A stretch of DNA of 64,000 bases. It comes from UBA9619 sp964630665 (GTDB lineage: Bacteria; Pseudomonadota; Gammaproteobacteria; Arenicellales; UBA868). The translations under genes were made by a program, and so were the position numbers. Location: the NCBI GenBank assembly GCA_964630665.1, contig CAZVVN010000009.1:10089-74088 (forward strand). Direction: 5' to 3'. The notes below the pieces were generated by a model. The model worked only from the letters and a program-made list of their open reading frames with translations, searched no databases and was not told where the DNA came from. The first letter of the stretch is position 1, and the number at the start of each line of letters is the position of its first letter. Below are positions 32,884 to 41,014 of the stretch, piece after piece.

Positions 32884-33192
32884 CTACAGGTAGGACTTGC
32901 GATCCGCACGTTTGTGCCCAGCGCGCTGGATGACGACCCCTTTGATGTCTTCTGGCCCGGTAATCTCCAACACCGGGTATGACGCATTCAGTGCCTTCAG
33001 ATACCACCGGTCGTTGTCCCTATCGAGTTGTCTCAGGATGACCTCACCACCGTGTTCAGCGATGACGAAACTGCCGTTGTGCAGGCGTCCAACCGGTTCG
33101 GAGACGACCACGCAACCGTCGGGGAATTCTGGCGCCATACTGTTTCCCAGCACCTGAAGAGCAAACGGTTCGTTTCCAGCACAATTGCTCAC
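32884..33192 (-). CDS. S24/LexA-fold protein without DNA-binding domain, catalytic Lys apparently replaced
   Basis: A 102-residue protein with the S24 peptidase core. FALQVLGNSMAPEF carries the nucleophile-position Ser at residue 18, and FPDGCVVVSEP and GSFVIAEHGGEVILRQL follow. In active LexA/UmuD-type proteins the last segment contains the catalytic Lys (VKRL or similar); here it reads ILRQL, with Arg at that position. No helix-turn-helix domain is present. Start GTG 33192 overlaps the enzyme I stop as GTGA, so it is translationally coupled to the PTS genes. A longer frame to 33294 lies inside enzyme I. Confidence 0.7.
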   Translation of the reverse strand: MSNCAGNEPFALQVLGNSMAPEFPDGCVVVSEPVGRLHNGSFVIAEHGGEVILRQLDRDNDRWYLKALNASYPVLEITGPEDIKGVVIQRAGHKRADRKSYL

Positions 33193-34937
33193 ACTGTAGG
33201 CACCTTGTCGATGTTGAGCTGTTCGACCATATTGCGCAAACGATCCTGTTCCAAGCACTGTAAAGCGTCTTTGGCGGTTTTTTCCAGATCGCACACTGTG
33301 GTGTTTAAGACCTGTTGTTTGATCTCAAGGAGACTGGACGCTTCCATACTGAATTCGCGCAGTCCCAGGCCCAACAGTAGCCGAGTGAACTCCGGGTCAG
33401 CGGCCATTTCACCACACATCGACACCGGAATGCCGGCACTCCGGCCGGCCTCTATGACCCGGTAGATCAGTCTCAATACCGAAGGATGCAGTGGGTCATA
33501 AAGATAGTTCACTTCATCATCAATACGGTCAATGGCGAGGGTGTACTGGATAAGATCATTGGTTCCGATGGAGAGAAACTGCAGTTTTCGGGCGAACAGG
33601 TCTGCTGATATAGCCGCTGCCGGTACCTCGATCATTCCGCCTACCGGTACGTGCGGATTGAATTCGACACCTTCTTTGGCAAGTTCTTGGTGAGTTTCGC
33701 GGACCAGTTCCAGTGCCTGATCCAGCTCGGAAAGGCTGGACAGCATCGGAATCATTATTCTGGCATTGCCTCGAGTTGCAGCACGGAAGATCGCCCGCAA
33801 CTGGGGCTTGAAAAGAGCGGGTTCGTTCAGACACAGGCGGATCGCACGAAGACCAAGTGCCGGATTAATGGTTCTTTCTCCGTCCGTCCGGCCACCATCA
33901 ACCTGCTTGTCGGCGCCGAGATCCAGTGTTCTTATGGTGACCGGCCCACTGACTGTGTCTAGCACCTGACAATAGGTTTCGAACTGCTCGTCTTCCCCCG
34001 GAGGTTGTGGCCGGTTCATGAACAGGAACTCAGTGCGATAAAGGCCGACGCCTTCAGCGCCGGCCGGAGCAAGCAATTTCAGATCTTCGGGCAACTCGAT
34101 GTTCGCCAGCAGGGCAACCTGTATTCCATCCTGAGTGATAGCCTGCTGGTGATGAAGTAGAGCGAGTGAGTCAATTTCTTCTCGATGGGCCTGCTGGCGG
34201 TCTCGAAATTCCTGCACCACTGCATCATCGGGCCCTAGGATTATGTTACCGTTCGCTGCATCGATAACCAGCAGGTCATCGTTGCGTATGTAGCGGACCG
34301 CATCGTGCAATCCAACTACTGCGGGGATGTGGAGGCTGCGTGCGAGGATGGAAGTGTGGGAAATAGGCCCCCCCAGGCTTGTCAGAAACGCCGTCATGCC
34401 GCGCTGGTGCAAGGTCACCGTGTCCGCTGGCGTGATGTCGTGCGTGACGACCACGTAACCAGCCAGATCGTCGTCCAACCGGCTCAGATCCGTTACGGTG
34501 TGACCTAGCAGTTCCGCCAGTACACGGTCGACGACCTGGTGGACATCGTTTTTCTTGCTTCGCAGGTAGGGATCTTCAATACCGTCAAAGAACGCGATCA
34601 GGGTATCAGCGTGGGTCTTGAGTGACCATTCCGCGTTTTTTCGCTCATGGTTGATCGACTCAGCCGGCTGTTCAGAGATCACCGGGTCATCGAGCATCTG
34701 CAGATGAACGTCGACAAAGGCATGCGTCTCGGGTGGGGAATCCGGTGGAATTGAATCCAGAATACGTAGAAGTCCTGTTCTTGCCCTGGCGACTGCGTTT
34801 CTGAAGCGCTTGACTTCGTCCTCTACAGCGTCTTCGGAAAGGGTAAATTCGGGTATTTGGCGGTGTGAGTGATCGAGCACGATAGCGCGACCGATGGCGA
34901 TACCCCGCCCAATACCGGTGCCGCTCAGGGACAACAC
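33189..34937 (-). CDS. PTS enzyme I (phosphoenolpyruvate-protein phosphotransferase)
   Basis: Enzyme I takes phosphate from phosphoenolpyruvate and passes it to HPr. The 582-residue protein lacks the GAF domain of PtsP and has the plain EI layout. The phospho-His is in GGPISHTSILARSL, and the PEP-binding C-terminal barrel has RTEFLFMNR, RIMIPMLSS and VSMCGEMAADP. No sugar-specific PTS permease is nearby, and the partners are HPr and EIIA-Ntr, so it is probably part of a regulatory PTS. It starts at GTG 34937, overlapping the HPr stop by one base. Confidence 0.93.
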   Translation of the reverse strand: MLSLSGTGIGRGIAIGRAIVLDHSHRQIPEFTLSEDAVEDEVKRFRNAVARARTGLLRILDSIPPDSPPETHAFVDVHLQMLDDPVISEQPAESINHERKNAEWSLKTHADTLIAFFDGIEDPYLRSKKNDVHQVVDRVLAELLGHTVTDLSRLDDDLAGYVVVTHDITPADTVTLHQRGMTAFLTSLGGPISHTSILARSLHIPAVVGLHDAVRYIRNDDLLVIDAANGNIILGPDDAVVQEFRDRQQAHREEIDSLALLHHQQAITQDGIQVALLANIELPEDLKLLAPAGAEGVGLYRTEFLFMNRPQPPGEDEQFETYCQVLDTVSGPVTIRTLDLGADKQVDGGRTDGERTINPALGLRAIRLCLNEPALFKPQLRAIFRAATRGNARIMIPMLSSLSELDQALELVRETHQELAKEGVEFNPHVPVGGMIEVPAAAISADLFARKLQFLSIGTNDLIQYTLAIDRIDDEVNYLYDPLHPSVLRLIYRVIEAGRSAGIPVSMCGEMAADPEFTRLLLGLGLREFSMEASSLLEIKQQVLNTTVCDLEKTAKDALQCLEQDRLRNMVEQLNIDKVPTV

Positions 34938-35209
34938 TACTCCTCCTCCCCGAAACGATCGGAGAAAAGTTCCTCGATCCGGTTCACCGCTTGCTGGGAA
35001 TCCTCACCCTCTACCACCAGGGTCAGCCGGGTGCCCTGTGTCGCAGCCAGCATCATCAGTCCCATGATGCTCTTGGCGTCACACGACTGGCCGTCGTGTT
35101 TCAGGACAATGGTGCTACTGAACTGTACGGCCGCCTTGACCAGGCTGGCACAAGCCCGGGCATGCAAACCGAGCCGGTTGATGACTTCGATTTCCCGTTC
35201 TAGTTTCAC
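34937..35209 (-). CDS. HPr-like phosphocarrier protein (NPr/PtsO or PtsH type)
   Basis: A 90-residue phosphocarrier. Active His 16 is in NRLGLHARACASL, and the regulatory-position Ser 47 is in DAKSIMGLMML. The start is GTG 35209, overlapping the rapZ stop as GTGA. The frame open to 35335 is inside rapZ. No HPr kinase gene is seen here, so Ser phosphorylation cannot be assumed. The neighbours make a role in the regulatory PTS with PtsN the likeliest. Confidence 0.92.
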   Translation of the reverse strand: MKLEREIEVINRLGLHARACASLVKAAVQFSSTIVLKHDGQSCDAKSIMGLMMLAATQGTRLTLVVEGEDSQQAVNRIEELFSDRFGEEE

Positions 35210-36123
35210 GCCGGCACCGCTGTGGATACGGGGTAAAGGTCTCGATGGTCCGTCTGGACCGTCAGCTCCTGTAACCGAAAACGGGAGGCTAGCTCCTCGG
35301 TGACAAAAACAGATCGGTGCTGACCGCCCGTACATCCTAAAGCCACCATCAGGTAACTCCGGTTTTCCAGGTCAAAGTATGGCAGCCAGAATTCGAGGAA
35401 CGCGGCAATCTGATTGACCATTTGAGTGACCAGGGGGCTCCTGTGAAAAAATCGGACTACCGGTTCGTCAAGCCCGGACAGATCGCGCAGTTCGGTTTTC
35501 CAGTACGGATTGGGCAGGCAGCGAATGTCGAAAAGATAGTCTGCGTCCATTGGTGCGCCGTACTTGAATCCAAAGGACTTCAGAACAAGTTTTGTTCCCG
35601 TTTGTCCCCTGGCCTCGGCAAAATCACGGATGATCGATCGAAGCTCTACTGGGTTGGTTCTCGTCGTGTCAATTCTCCGATCGGCGTCCTGTTCCAGCGG
35701 TGCCAGCAGGCGGCGTTCTTCGGTAATACCGCAGACTAGCGGGGTCGTGTTGTCAGTCAGGGGGTGTTTGCGTCGGGTCTCACTGTATCGACGAATCAGT
35801 GTTTTGTCATCGGACTGCAGAAAAATCACTCTTACCTTCAGCCCTGTGTCCCGCAGGTTCTGCAGGTTGGCCGGTACTTTTTCCAAAAACTGCCGGTTTC
35901 GGGAATCAATGCTGACCGCTGCGAGGCTGTGGCTGTATAGCGGACCCTGTGGCTCGCGCAAATGACTGACCAGCTGCGGCAGCAGAACGGCCGGCAAGTT
36001 GTCAATACAGTAGTAGCCCAGGTCCTCCAGTGCGTGCAGAACAATACTTTTGCCAGAGCCCGACATGCCACTGACAATGATCAGATCCGTGCCGGTGGAG
36101 ATTTTCGGGGCTTGCTGTTCCAC
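35206..36123 (-). CDS. rapZ: RNase adapter protein RapZ
   Basis: RapZ is an ATP-binding protein; in enterics it guides RNase E to the GlmZ small RNA and so controls glucosamine-6-phosphate synthesis. The 305-residue protein has the Walker A GMSGSGKSIVLHALEDLGYYC and the C-terminal CTGGQHRSVFV motif. It starts at GTG 36123. It sits between ptsN and the HPr gene, as in other proteobacterial rpoN clusters. Confidence 0.95.
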   Translation of the reverse strand: MEQQAPKISTGTDLIIVSGMSGSGKSIVLHALEDLGYYCIDNLPAVLLPQLVSHLREPQGPLYSHSLAAVSIDSRNRQFLEKVPANLQNLRDTGLKVRVIFLQSDDKTLIRRYSETRRKHPLTDNTTPLVCGITEERRLLAPLEQDADRRIDTTRTNPVELRSIIRDFAEARGQTGTKLVLKSFGFKYGAPMDADYLFDIRCLPNPYWKTELRDLSGLDEPVVRFFHRSPLVTQMVNQIAAFLEFWLPYFDLENRSYLMVALGCTGGQHRSVFVTEELASRFRLQELTVQTDHRDLYPVSTAVPA

Positions 36124-36189
36124 TGTGTTGCTGGTCTGTTGGAATTGCCGGACACAACAACTGCCCGACAGCCTGTCTATCGGGCTGAA

Positions 36190-36669
36190 TCAAGCCAGTA
36201 GGTTGAACAGCGAGTCGACGTCTCGTGCCTCTAGAATTCGATTTCTGTGTCCGGCTTCAGAGAATGTCTGGGCCAAGCTGGCGAGAATCTTGAGGTGTTG
36301 TTCCGTGGCATCGGCGGGGACGACCAGCCCGATCACTAGTGTGACGGGCTGGTCGTCGACCGCATCAAAATCCAGTCCCTGGCGCAAACGAAGTACCGCA
36401 GCCAGGGGCTCACTGATGCCATTGAGCCGCCCGTGGGGCAAGGCTATTCCGTTGCCGATGCCCGTGCTGCCCAATCGCTCACGCTCATTGAGAACCTGGA
36501 AAACGGTATGCCGGTCCAGCGGAGCCTGGTGTCGAGACAACAGTGCAGAAAGTTCCTCCAGCATTCGTTTCTTGCTGGAAGCTGCTACGTTGAACAATAT
36601 TCGGTCGGCGCTCAGAAAGCCACTGAGTGCGCCGGAACTTGAAGAAGAGTTCTTTCGCTTCGAAGACAC
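36190..36669 (-). CDS. ptsN: PTS EIIA-Ntr protein
   Basis: PtsN is the terminal acceptor of the nitrogen-related PTS and regulates potassium transport and other processes through its phosphorylation state. The 159-residue protein has the active His in GNGIALPHGRL. It begins with GTG 36669, five bases after the hpf stop. The order rpoN-hpf-ptsN-rapZ-HPr is the standard one. Confidence 0.95.
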   Translation of the reverse strand: MSSKRKNSSSSSGALSGFLSADRILFNVAASSKKRMLEELSALLSRHQAPLDRHTVFQVLNERERLGSTGIGNGIALPHGRLNGISEPLAAVLRLRQGLDFDAVDDQPVTLVIGLVVPADATEQHLKILASLAQTFSEAGHRNRILEARDVDSLFNLLA

Positions 36670-36674
36670 GATGG

Positions 36675-37001
36675 TCAGGTCTCTGCCTTGATCTTGAGAG
36701 CATCGTCATCGCGGTGATGACTGGAGATCTTGTTCTTGTGCTTCAGAACCTGGCGTTCAAGCCTGATGGCCATTGAATCGATGGCGCTGTACATGTCTTT
36801 GGTTTCTGCAGACGCGTGCAGCCTGGTACCTTTGGCCGTGATGGTTCCTTCAGCCAGGCAGTGGGCCTTTTCAAGATGCAGAACGACATGGGCACTGGCG
36901 GAGTCATCCATATAGCGGCCCAGACGCTTCAGTTTTTCAGTGATGTGCTGTTGTGTGGCTTGGGTCACGTTATAGTGTTTCCCGGTTACTAAAATGTGCA
37001 T
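36675..37001 (-). CDS. hpf: Ribosome hibernation promoting factor, short form
   Basis: HPF binds the 30S subunit in stationary phase and promotes inactive 100S ribosomes. From ATG 37001 the product has 108 residues and starts MHILVTGKHYNVTQATQQHI, matching the family N-terminus. A GTG at 37028 overlapping the rpoN stop would add nine residues (MTRTSPSPG) without homology. It lacks the long C-terminal domain of long-form HPF. Confidence 0.93.
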   Translation of the reverse strand: MHILVTGKHYNVTQATQQHITEKLKRLGRYMDDSASAHVVLHLEKAHCLAEGTITAKGTRLHASAETKDMYSAIDSMAIRLERQVLKHKNKISSHHRDDDALKIKAET

Positions 37002-37024
37002 GCCGGGGCTTGGTGAAGTCCTGG

Positions 37025-38485
37025 TCACAGTACGGATTTTCGCTGGTTCGCTGGGGCTATGTTCATCTGCTTGCGGTACTTTGCCACGGTACGACGGGCA
37101 ACATCGACGCCCTGGGCGGTGAGTAGCTGTGTGATGGCGCTGTCGCTGATTGGCTTGAGGGGGGGTTCAGATTCTATCACTTTCCGGATCTGTGCCTGAA
37201 TTGCGTGGGCTGAGAGACTCTTATCAGGGCTGCTCCCGACACTGCCGGTGAAAAAGTATTTGAATTCGAAAAACCCCTGTGGCGTCAGCATGAATTTCTG
37301 ATCACTTGCCCTGGAAACGGTGGACTCGTGAAGTTCGAGAGTCAGCGCGATTTCACGCTGGGTGAGCGGTTTAAGTTCACTGGCACCAGCGCGCATGAAT
37401 GCAGGCTGGCGAAGCACGATCTGCTCGGCAACGCGCAGAATCGTGTCACGACGCTGACTCAAGCTGCGGATGAACCCGCGTGCCTCCTGAAGCTTCTCTT
37501 TCAAATATCTGCGTGTATCAGGGTCACCAGTCGTGAAGTAGTCGTGGTAGTCGTGGTTCAGTCGAAGGTGTTGACGGGGTTCCACAGCAGGCCGCACAGA
37601 CCAGCCATTGGCAAGTCGGCAGACAATCACATCCGGTATCACGTGACCCGGTCTGTCGACCGTCAGGTGTCTGCCTGGTGCATGATCCAGATTCTGTACC
37701 AGATCCCTGGCTTGGGACAGTTCTTTCCGGCTGACGCCCAGTGTCTGAATCAGCTTGTCGAATTTGTGCTGGGCAAGAAGGTCCAGGTACCGGTCGACCA
37801 CCAGAATTGCGACCGCCTGTCCAGGTGTCTCTGGATCGAGCGCCTCGAGCTGGATGCGAAGGCACTCACCTAAATCGCGGGCTGCGATTCCTCGTAGTGA
37901 AAGGCTTTGTATCAGGCGTACCATCGCCTCGATTTCGTCTAGTTCGGCGCAGAACCCAGGAGCCAGGATCTCCCGTAGTTCTTCGTTACTGGCCCTGAGA
38001 TAACCCCGTTCGTCAATGCACCCGATGATGGCTTGAGCGATCGCGCTGTCGAGGTTGCTCAGGCGATGGCCTGCAAGTTCCTTGACGAGGACTTCGCGGA
38101 GTGTGGCTCCGTGCTGGATCGTATTGAGAGTGTCATAGGGTTCGAATTGCGTCGGTGAGAGTCGGCGGTCGGCCGGATCATCTTCAATTTGAGCGATCTC
38201 GACATCTGGATCCAGGCGCTCAGGAGCCCGGTCTGTTTGCTGACCAGATCCGGTGGTCCGGAAAGCGGTCTCTTCTACCTCGGCAAATGTCGGCTCAGCG
38301 TAATGTCTGGTGGTGTTCCAATCCAGGTCATCGTCCCCGGGTTCCAGTAACGGATTGGCTTCTAGTGCGTCACAGATCTCCTGATCGAGATCGGCACTCG
38401 ACAACTGCAGCAGGTGGATCGACTGGCGCATCTGGGGTGTCAATCGAAGGTGCTGGCCGAGTCGTTGTCGTAGGATCTGTTTCAC
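37025..38485 (-). CDS. rpoN: RNA polymerase sigma-54 factor
   Basis: RpoN directs transcription from -24/-12 promoters with help from AAA+ activators. The 486-residue protein has the Gln-rich N-terminal activator region (GQHLRLTPQMRQSIHLLQLS), an acidic linker, the core-binding part, and the C-terminal RpoN box ARRTVAKYR. It starts at GTG 38485, 71 bases after lptB. Its 3' end overlaps the possible early start of hpf. Confidence 0.96.
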   Translation of the reverse strand: MKQILRQRLGQHLRLTPQMRQSIHLLQLSSADLDQEICDALEANPLLEPGDDDLDWNTTRHYAEPTFAEVEETAFRTTGSGQQTDRAPERLDPDVEIAQIEDDPADRRLSPTQFEPYDTLNTIQHGATLREVLVKELAGHRLSNLDSAIAQAIIGCIDERGYLRASNEELREILAPGFCAELDEIEAMVRLIQSLSLRGIAARDLGECLRIQLEALDPETPGQAVAILVVDRYLDLLAQHKFDKLIQTLGVSRKELSQARDLVQNLDHAPGRHLTVDRPGHVIPDVIVCRLANGWSVRPAVEPRQHLRLNHDYHDYFTTGDPDTRRYLKEKLQEARGFIRSLSQRRDTILRVAEQIVLRQPAFMRAGASELKPLTQREIALTLELHESTVSRASDQKFMLTPQGFFEFKYFFTGSVGSSPDKSLSAHAIQAQIRKVIESEPPLKPISDSAITQLLTAQGVDVARRTVAKYRKQMNIAPANQRKSVL

Positions 38486-38556
38486 TATTGTTGATTCGGA
38501 GGTAGTGTCGCGTAGTTGCGGATCCTGTGCTGGAGGCTCGTCGACAGTGACCTTGG

Positions 38557-39282
38557 TTACAGTCTGAACTCGTCGCCCAGATAGATCGACCTGACTTCCG
38601 GGTGCGCCAGAATGTGATCGGCTGGGCCGGATGTGAGCACCTGCCCTTGGGCAAGAATATACGCCCGTTCACAGATTCCCAATGTCTCCCGGACGTTGTG
38701 GTCGGTGATCAGCACCCCGATCCCGATGTCGCGAAGGTGCGCAATAATCCGCTGTATGTCACCGACTGATATTGGATCTATCCCGGCAAAGGGTTCGTCG
38801 AGCAGTATGAATGAGGGCTGCAACGATACGGCCCGGGCAATTTCCACGCGGCGTCGTTCTCCTCCAGAAAGGCTGTACCCTCTGCTGTCTCGCTTATGAG
38901 CGATTCCGAATTCCGTCATCATCATCTCGGCTCGCTCATAACGCTCGTCGGCACGAAGATCGGGCAGCGCTTCGAGAACAGCCAGAATGTTGTCCTCAAC
39001 GGTGAGCCGCCGGAAGATGGAAGGTTCCTGAGGAAGGTAGCCAATGCCCATCCGGGCTCGCTGATGCATGGGCAGGTTGCCGATGTCCTCTCCGTTGAGC
39101 AGTACAGAGCCACCATCGCGGCGAATAAGCCCGCAGATCATGTAAAAACAGGTCGTCTTGCCGGCACCATTGGGGCCTAATAGGCCGACGATCTCACCAC
39201 TGCTGACCGCCATGTCCACATGGTCGACGACGGCAGTACCGCGAAAGCGTTTGACCAGTCCCCTTGTTTCCAGCTTGGCCAA
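38557..39282 (-). CDS. lptB: LPS export ABC transporter ATPase LptB
   Basis: LptB powers extraction of LPS from the inner membrane with LptFG. The 241-residue protein has Walker A GPNGAGKTT, signature LSGGERRRVEIARA and Walker B FILLDEPFAGIDP. The start is TTG 39282. It follows the lptA fusion after 54 bases. Confidence 0.96.
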   Translation of the reverse strand: MAKLETRGLVKRFRGTAVVDHVDMAVSSGEIVGLLGPNGAGKTTCFYMICGLIRRDGGSVLLNGEDIGNLPMHQRARMGIGYLPQEPSIFRRLTVEDNILAVLEALPDLRADERYERAEMMMTEFGIAHKRDSRGYSLSGGERRRVEIARAVSLQPSFILLDEPFAGIDPISVGDIQRIIAHLRDIGIGVLITDHNVRETLGICERAYILAQGQVLTSGPADHILAHPEVRSIYLGDEFRL

Positions 39283-39336
39283 ATGAACTACTCCGAGTGC
39301 ATTCTGCGGGGTATAGGCCCCGCTGCCACAGCCGTT

Positions 39337-40458
39337 CTAGTCACCAACACCGGATTGTCTCAGACTGGCCTGCCAGTCACCGAGCCAGTCCGCGCTGGCA
39401 TGTTCAAGTGGATTGATCTTGGAAGCGGGAACCCAGAAGCCAAAGTCGATAGGCGGTGTGATCTGCTTCCAGTCTCCCCTGACCTGCAGGACCCTGACGG
39501 CTGCACCCCGATCGAGGCTACCGACCACCACCGAATCTTTGCCCGTCGATGGGACACTTCGCAGGCGAACGTTGTTGCCTGAAACCTTGCCTGTGCCTAA
39601 AGAGCCTGTTACGAACCGCCCGTAAATCCACACCGCCACTCCCAAAGGGGTGTTGACCTTGAACCAGCCGCCGTCGGATGCAACCACCTTGACCGGATCA
39701 CCGTGGGAGAGCCTGCCGATCACAGCCGAAGCCTGACTTCGTGACGCATGGACAGTCGCGCCGCCTTTTCCCACGTAAGCTGGCCGGAAACCAGTCGGGT
39801 CAGTCGAACTTGATGGATCGGTCGAAGGCGCCTTTGGCTCGCTAGGTGATCTAGCCGGATCACTTGCAGCCTTTGTGCTGGAGTTTTCCGGCTTCTGATC
39901 CTTGCGGGGCTGGATCACGATTCGTGGTCGACTGGAATCGGTCTGACTGGATCCGGCAGTGCTGGATTCAGGGTTGCCGGCCGTTTTTTTCGGCGCCTTG
40001 GTGGTGACTGTATGTCCACGCACCTTCATCTTGTCTTTGGCCATGTCGTATTCGATGGTCTCTCCAGAAATGGCGTCGCCGCCCTGGCGAACCTTTGCCT
40101 GCTCGATAAAGGTGACGACGTTTCTGATCTCATCCAGCTCGATGGTCAGACCCTGGCCGATCACGTCGTGTGGCTTGTCATCGGGGCGCTGCCGAAACAC
40201 CGCCGGATTACCTTTGGCTATAGCCTTATCCAGCTGTTCTCCCTCGTAGAAGAGCTCAATTTCGTCGGCGATGATCCGAATGGTCCCTTGTTTTACCGAG
40301 ACGTTTCCTCGGTAGATCCGCCGGCCGCTGGAGAAATCCATCTCCACTTCATCGGCTTCAATCAGGGCCGGCTGATCCCGATCACTTTTCAGAGCCTCGG
40401 CACCGGGTATCCAGAGCGCAGACAGAATCGACAGAGTGAAAAAACAGGCGCGGATCAT
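39337..40458 (-). CDS. lptA: LptA-like periplasmic LPS-bridge protein fused to two SH3-like domains
   Basis: LptA polymerises into the periplasmic bridge that carries LPS to LptDE. Typical LptA has about 180 residues; this protein has 373. Residues 1-22 are a signal peptide and 30-150 the LptA/OstA domain (ALIEADEVEMDFSSGRRIYR, GNVSVKQGTIRI). Residues about 156-225 form a Ser/Pro/Lys-rich linker. Two bacterial SH3-like repeats follow (about 226-285 with VWIYGRFV, and 290-350 with NNVRLRSVPS and FGFWVPASKI). Both halves are in one frame without a stop. SH3b domains often bind cell wall, so the bridge may be anchored to peptidoglycan. Confidence 0.85.
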   Translation of the reverse strand: MIRACFFTLSILSALWIPGAEALKSDRDQPALIEADEVEMDFSSGRRIYRGNVSVKQGTIRIIADEIELFYEGEQLDKAIAKGNPAVFRQRPDDKPHDVIGQGLTIELDEIRNVVTFIEQAKVRQGGDAISGETIEYDMAKDKMKVRGHTVTTKAPKKTAGNPESSTAGSSQTDSSRPRIVIQPRKDQKPENSSTKAASDPARSPSEPKAPSTDPSSSTDPTGFRPAYVGKGGATVHASRSQASAVIGRLSHGDPVKVVASDGGWFKVNTPLGVAVWIYGRFVTGSLGTGKVSGNNVRLRSVPSTGKDSVVVGSLDRGAAVRVLQVRGDWKQITPPIDFGFWVPASKINPLEHASADWLGDWQASLRQSGVGD

Positions 40459-40563
40459 AACGGGAATTCTAGCAAACCGGCTTTAGGCTTCAGCCGAGCC
40501 TGTTCGCTCGCAACGGGGGCGCTGGCCTTGAATTCAACCGGGCCGTCACAGCGGCTGAAAGTG

Positions 40564-41013
40564 CTAACCGCCTGCGCCCCGTTTGAGCTTGACCTTCATC
40601 CTTTCGGTTGTGGTCACGCTGCCCGGATCATCTGCGGTCCGGCCCTGGACCACTCTGACATGGCCGGTCAGCAGGACTTCTGTACCGTCTGAAGAAACCC
40701 AGCCGGAATCACTATAGGTGTGACGAAAGTCTTTTCCGTCCTGATACTGGACCAGATGGGGGTTGTCGATCAAGGCAGTGTTGTCATCGGGGAAATGAAC
40801 CAAACGATCGCCTTCGAGCACATAAACCACACCCTCGGCGTCCCGCCCAGTCGCAGTGAAATTAAGGATTGAGTAATCTGGCTCATGGCTGGCTACGGGC
40901 GGCGCCAGGGGTTTGTCGGTGTTGAGGAAAGTTTGTTGAAGCCAGGTGCCGAGCCCAATCAGAGCCAGCATGACGCCGAGCAGAACGGCCCGTTCCAGAT
41001 TACGCTCTTTCAA
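40564..41013 (-). CDS. lptC: LPS export protein LptC (short)
   Basis: LptC is the single-pass inner-membrane protein that hands LPS from LptBFG to LptA. This 149-residue form has one N-terminal helix (AVLLGVMLALIGLGTWL) and the start of the LptC jelly-roll (PDYSILNFTATGRDAEG). It is shorter than the roughly 190-residue E. coli protein and ends GAGG; the next 105 bases before lptA hold no continuing frame that resembles LptC. It starts at TTG 41013, one base after the kdsD stop. Confidence 0.85.
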   Translation of the reverse strand: MKERNLERAVLLGVMLALIGLGTWLQQTFLNTDKPLAPPVASHEPDYSILNFTATGRDAEGVVYVLEGDRLVHFPDDNTALIDNPHLVQYQDGKDFRHTYSDSGWVSSDGTEVLLTGHVRVVQGRTADDPGSVTTTERMKVKLKRGAGG

Positions 41014-41014
41014 A

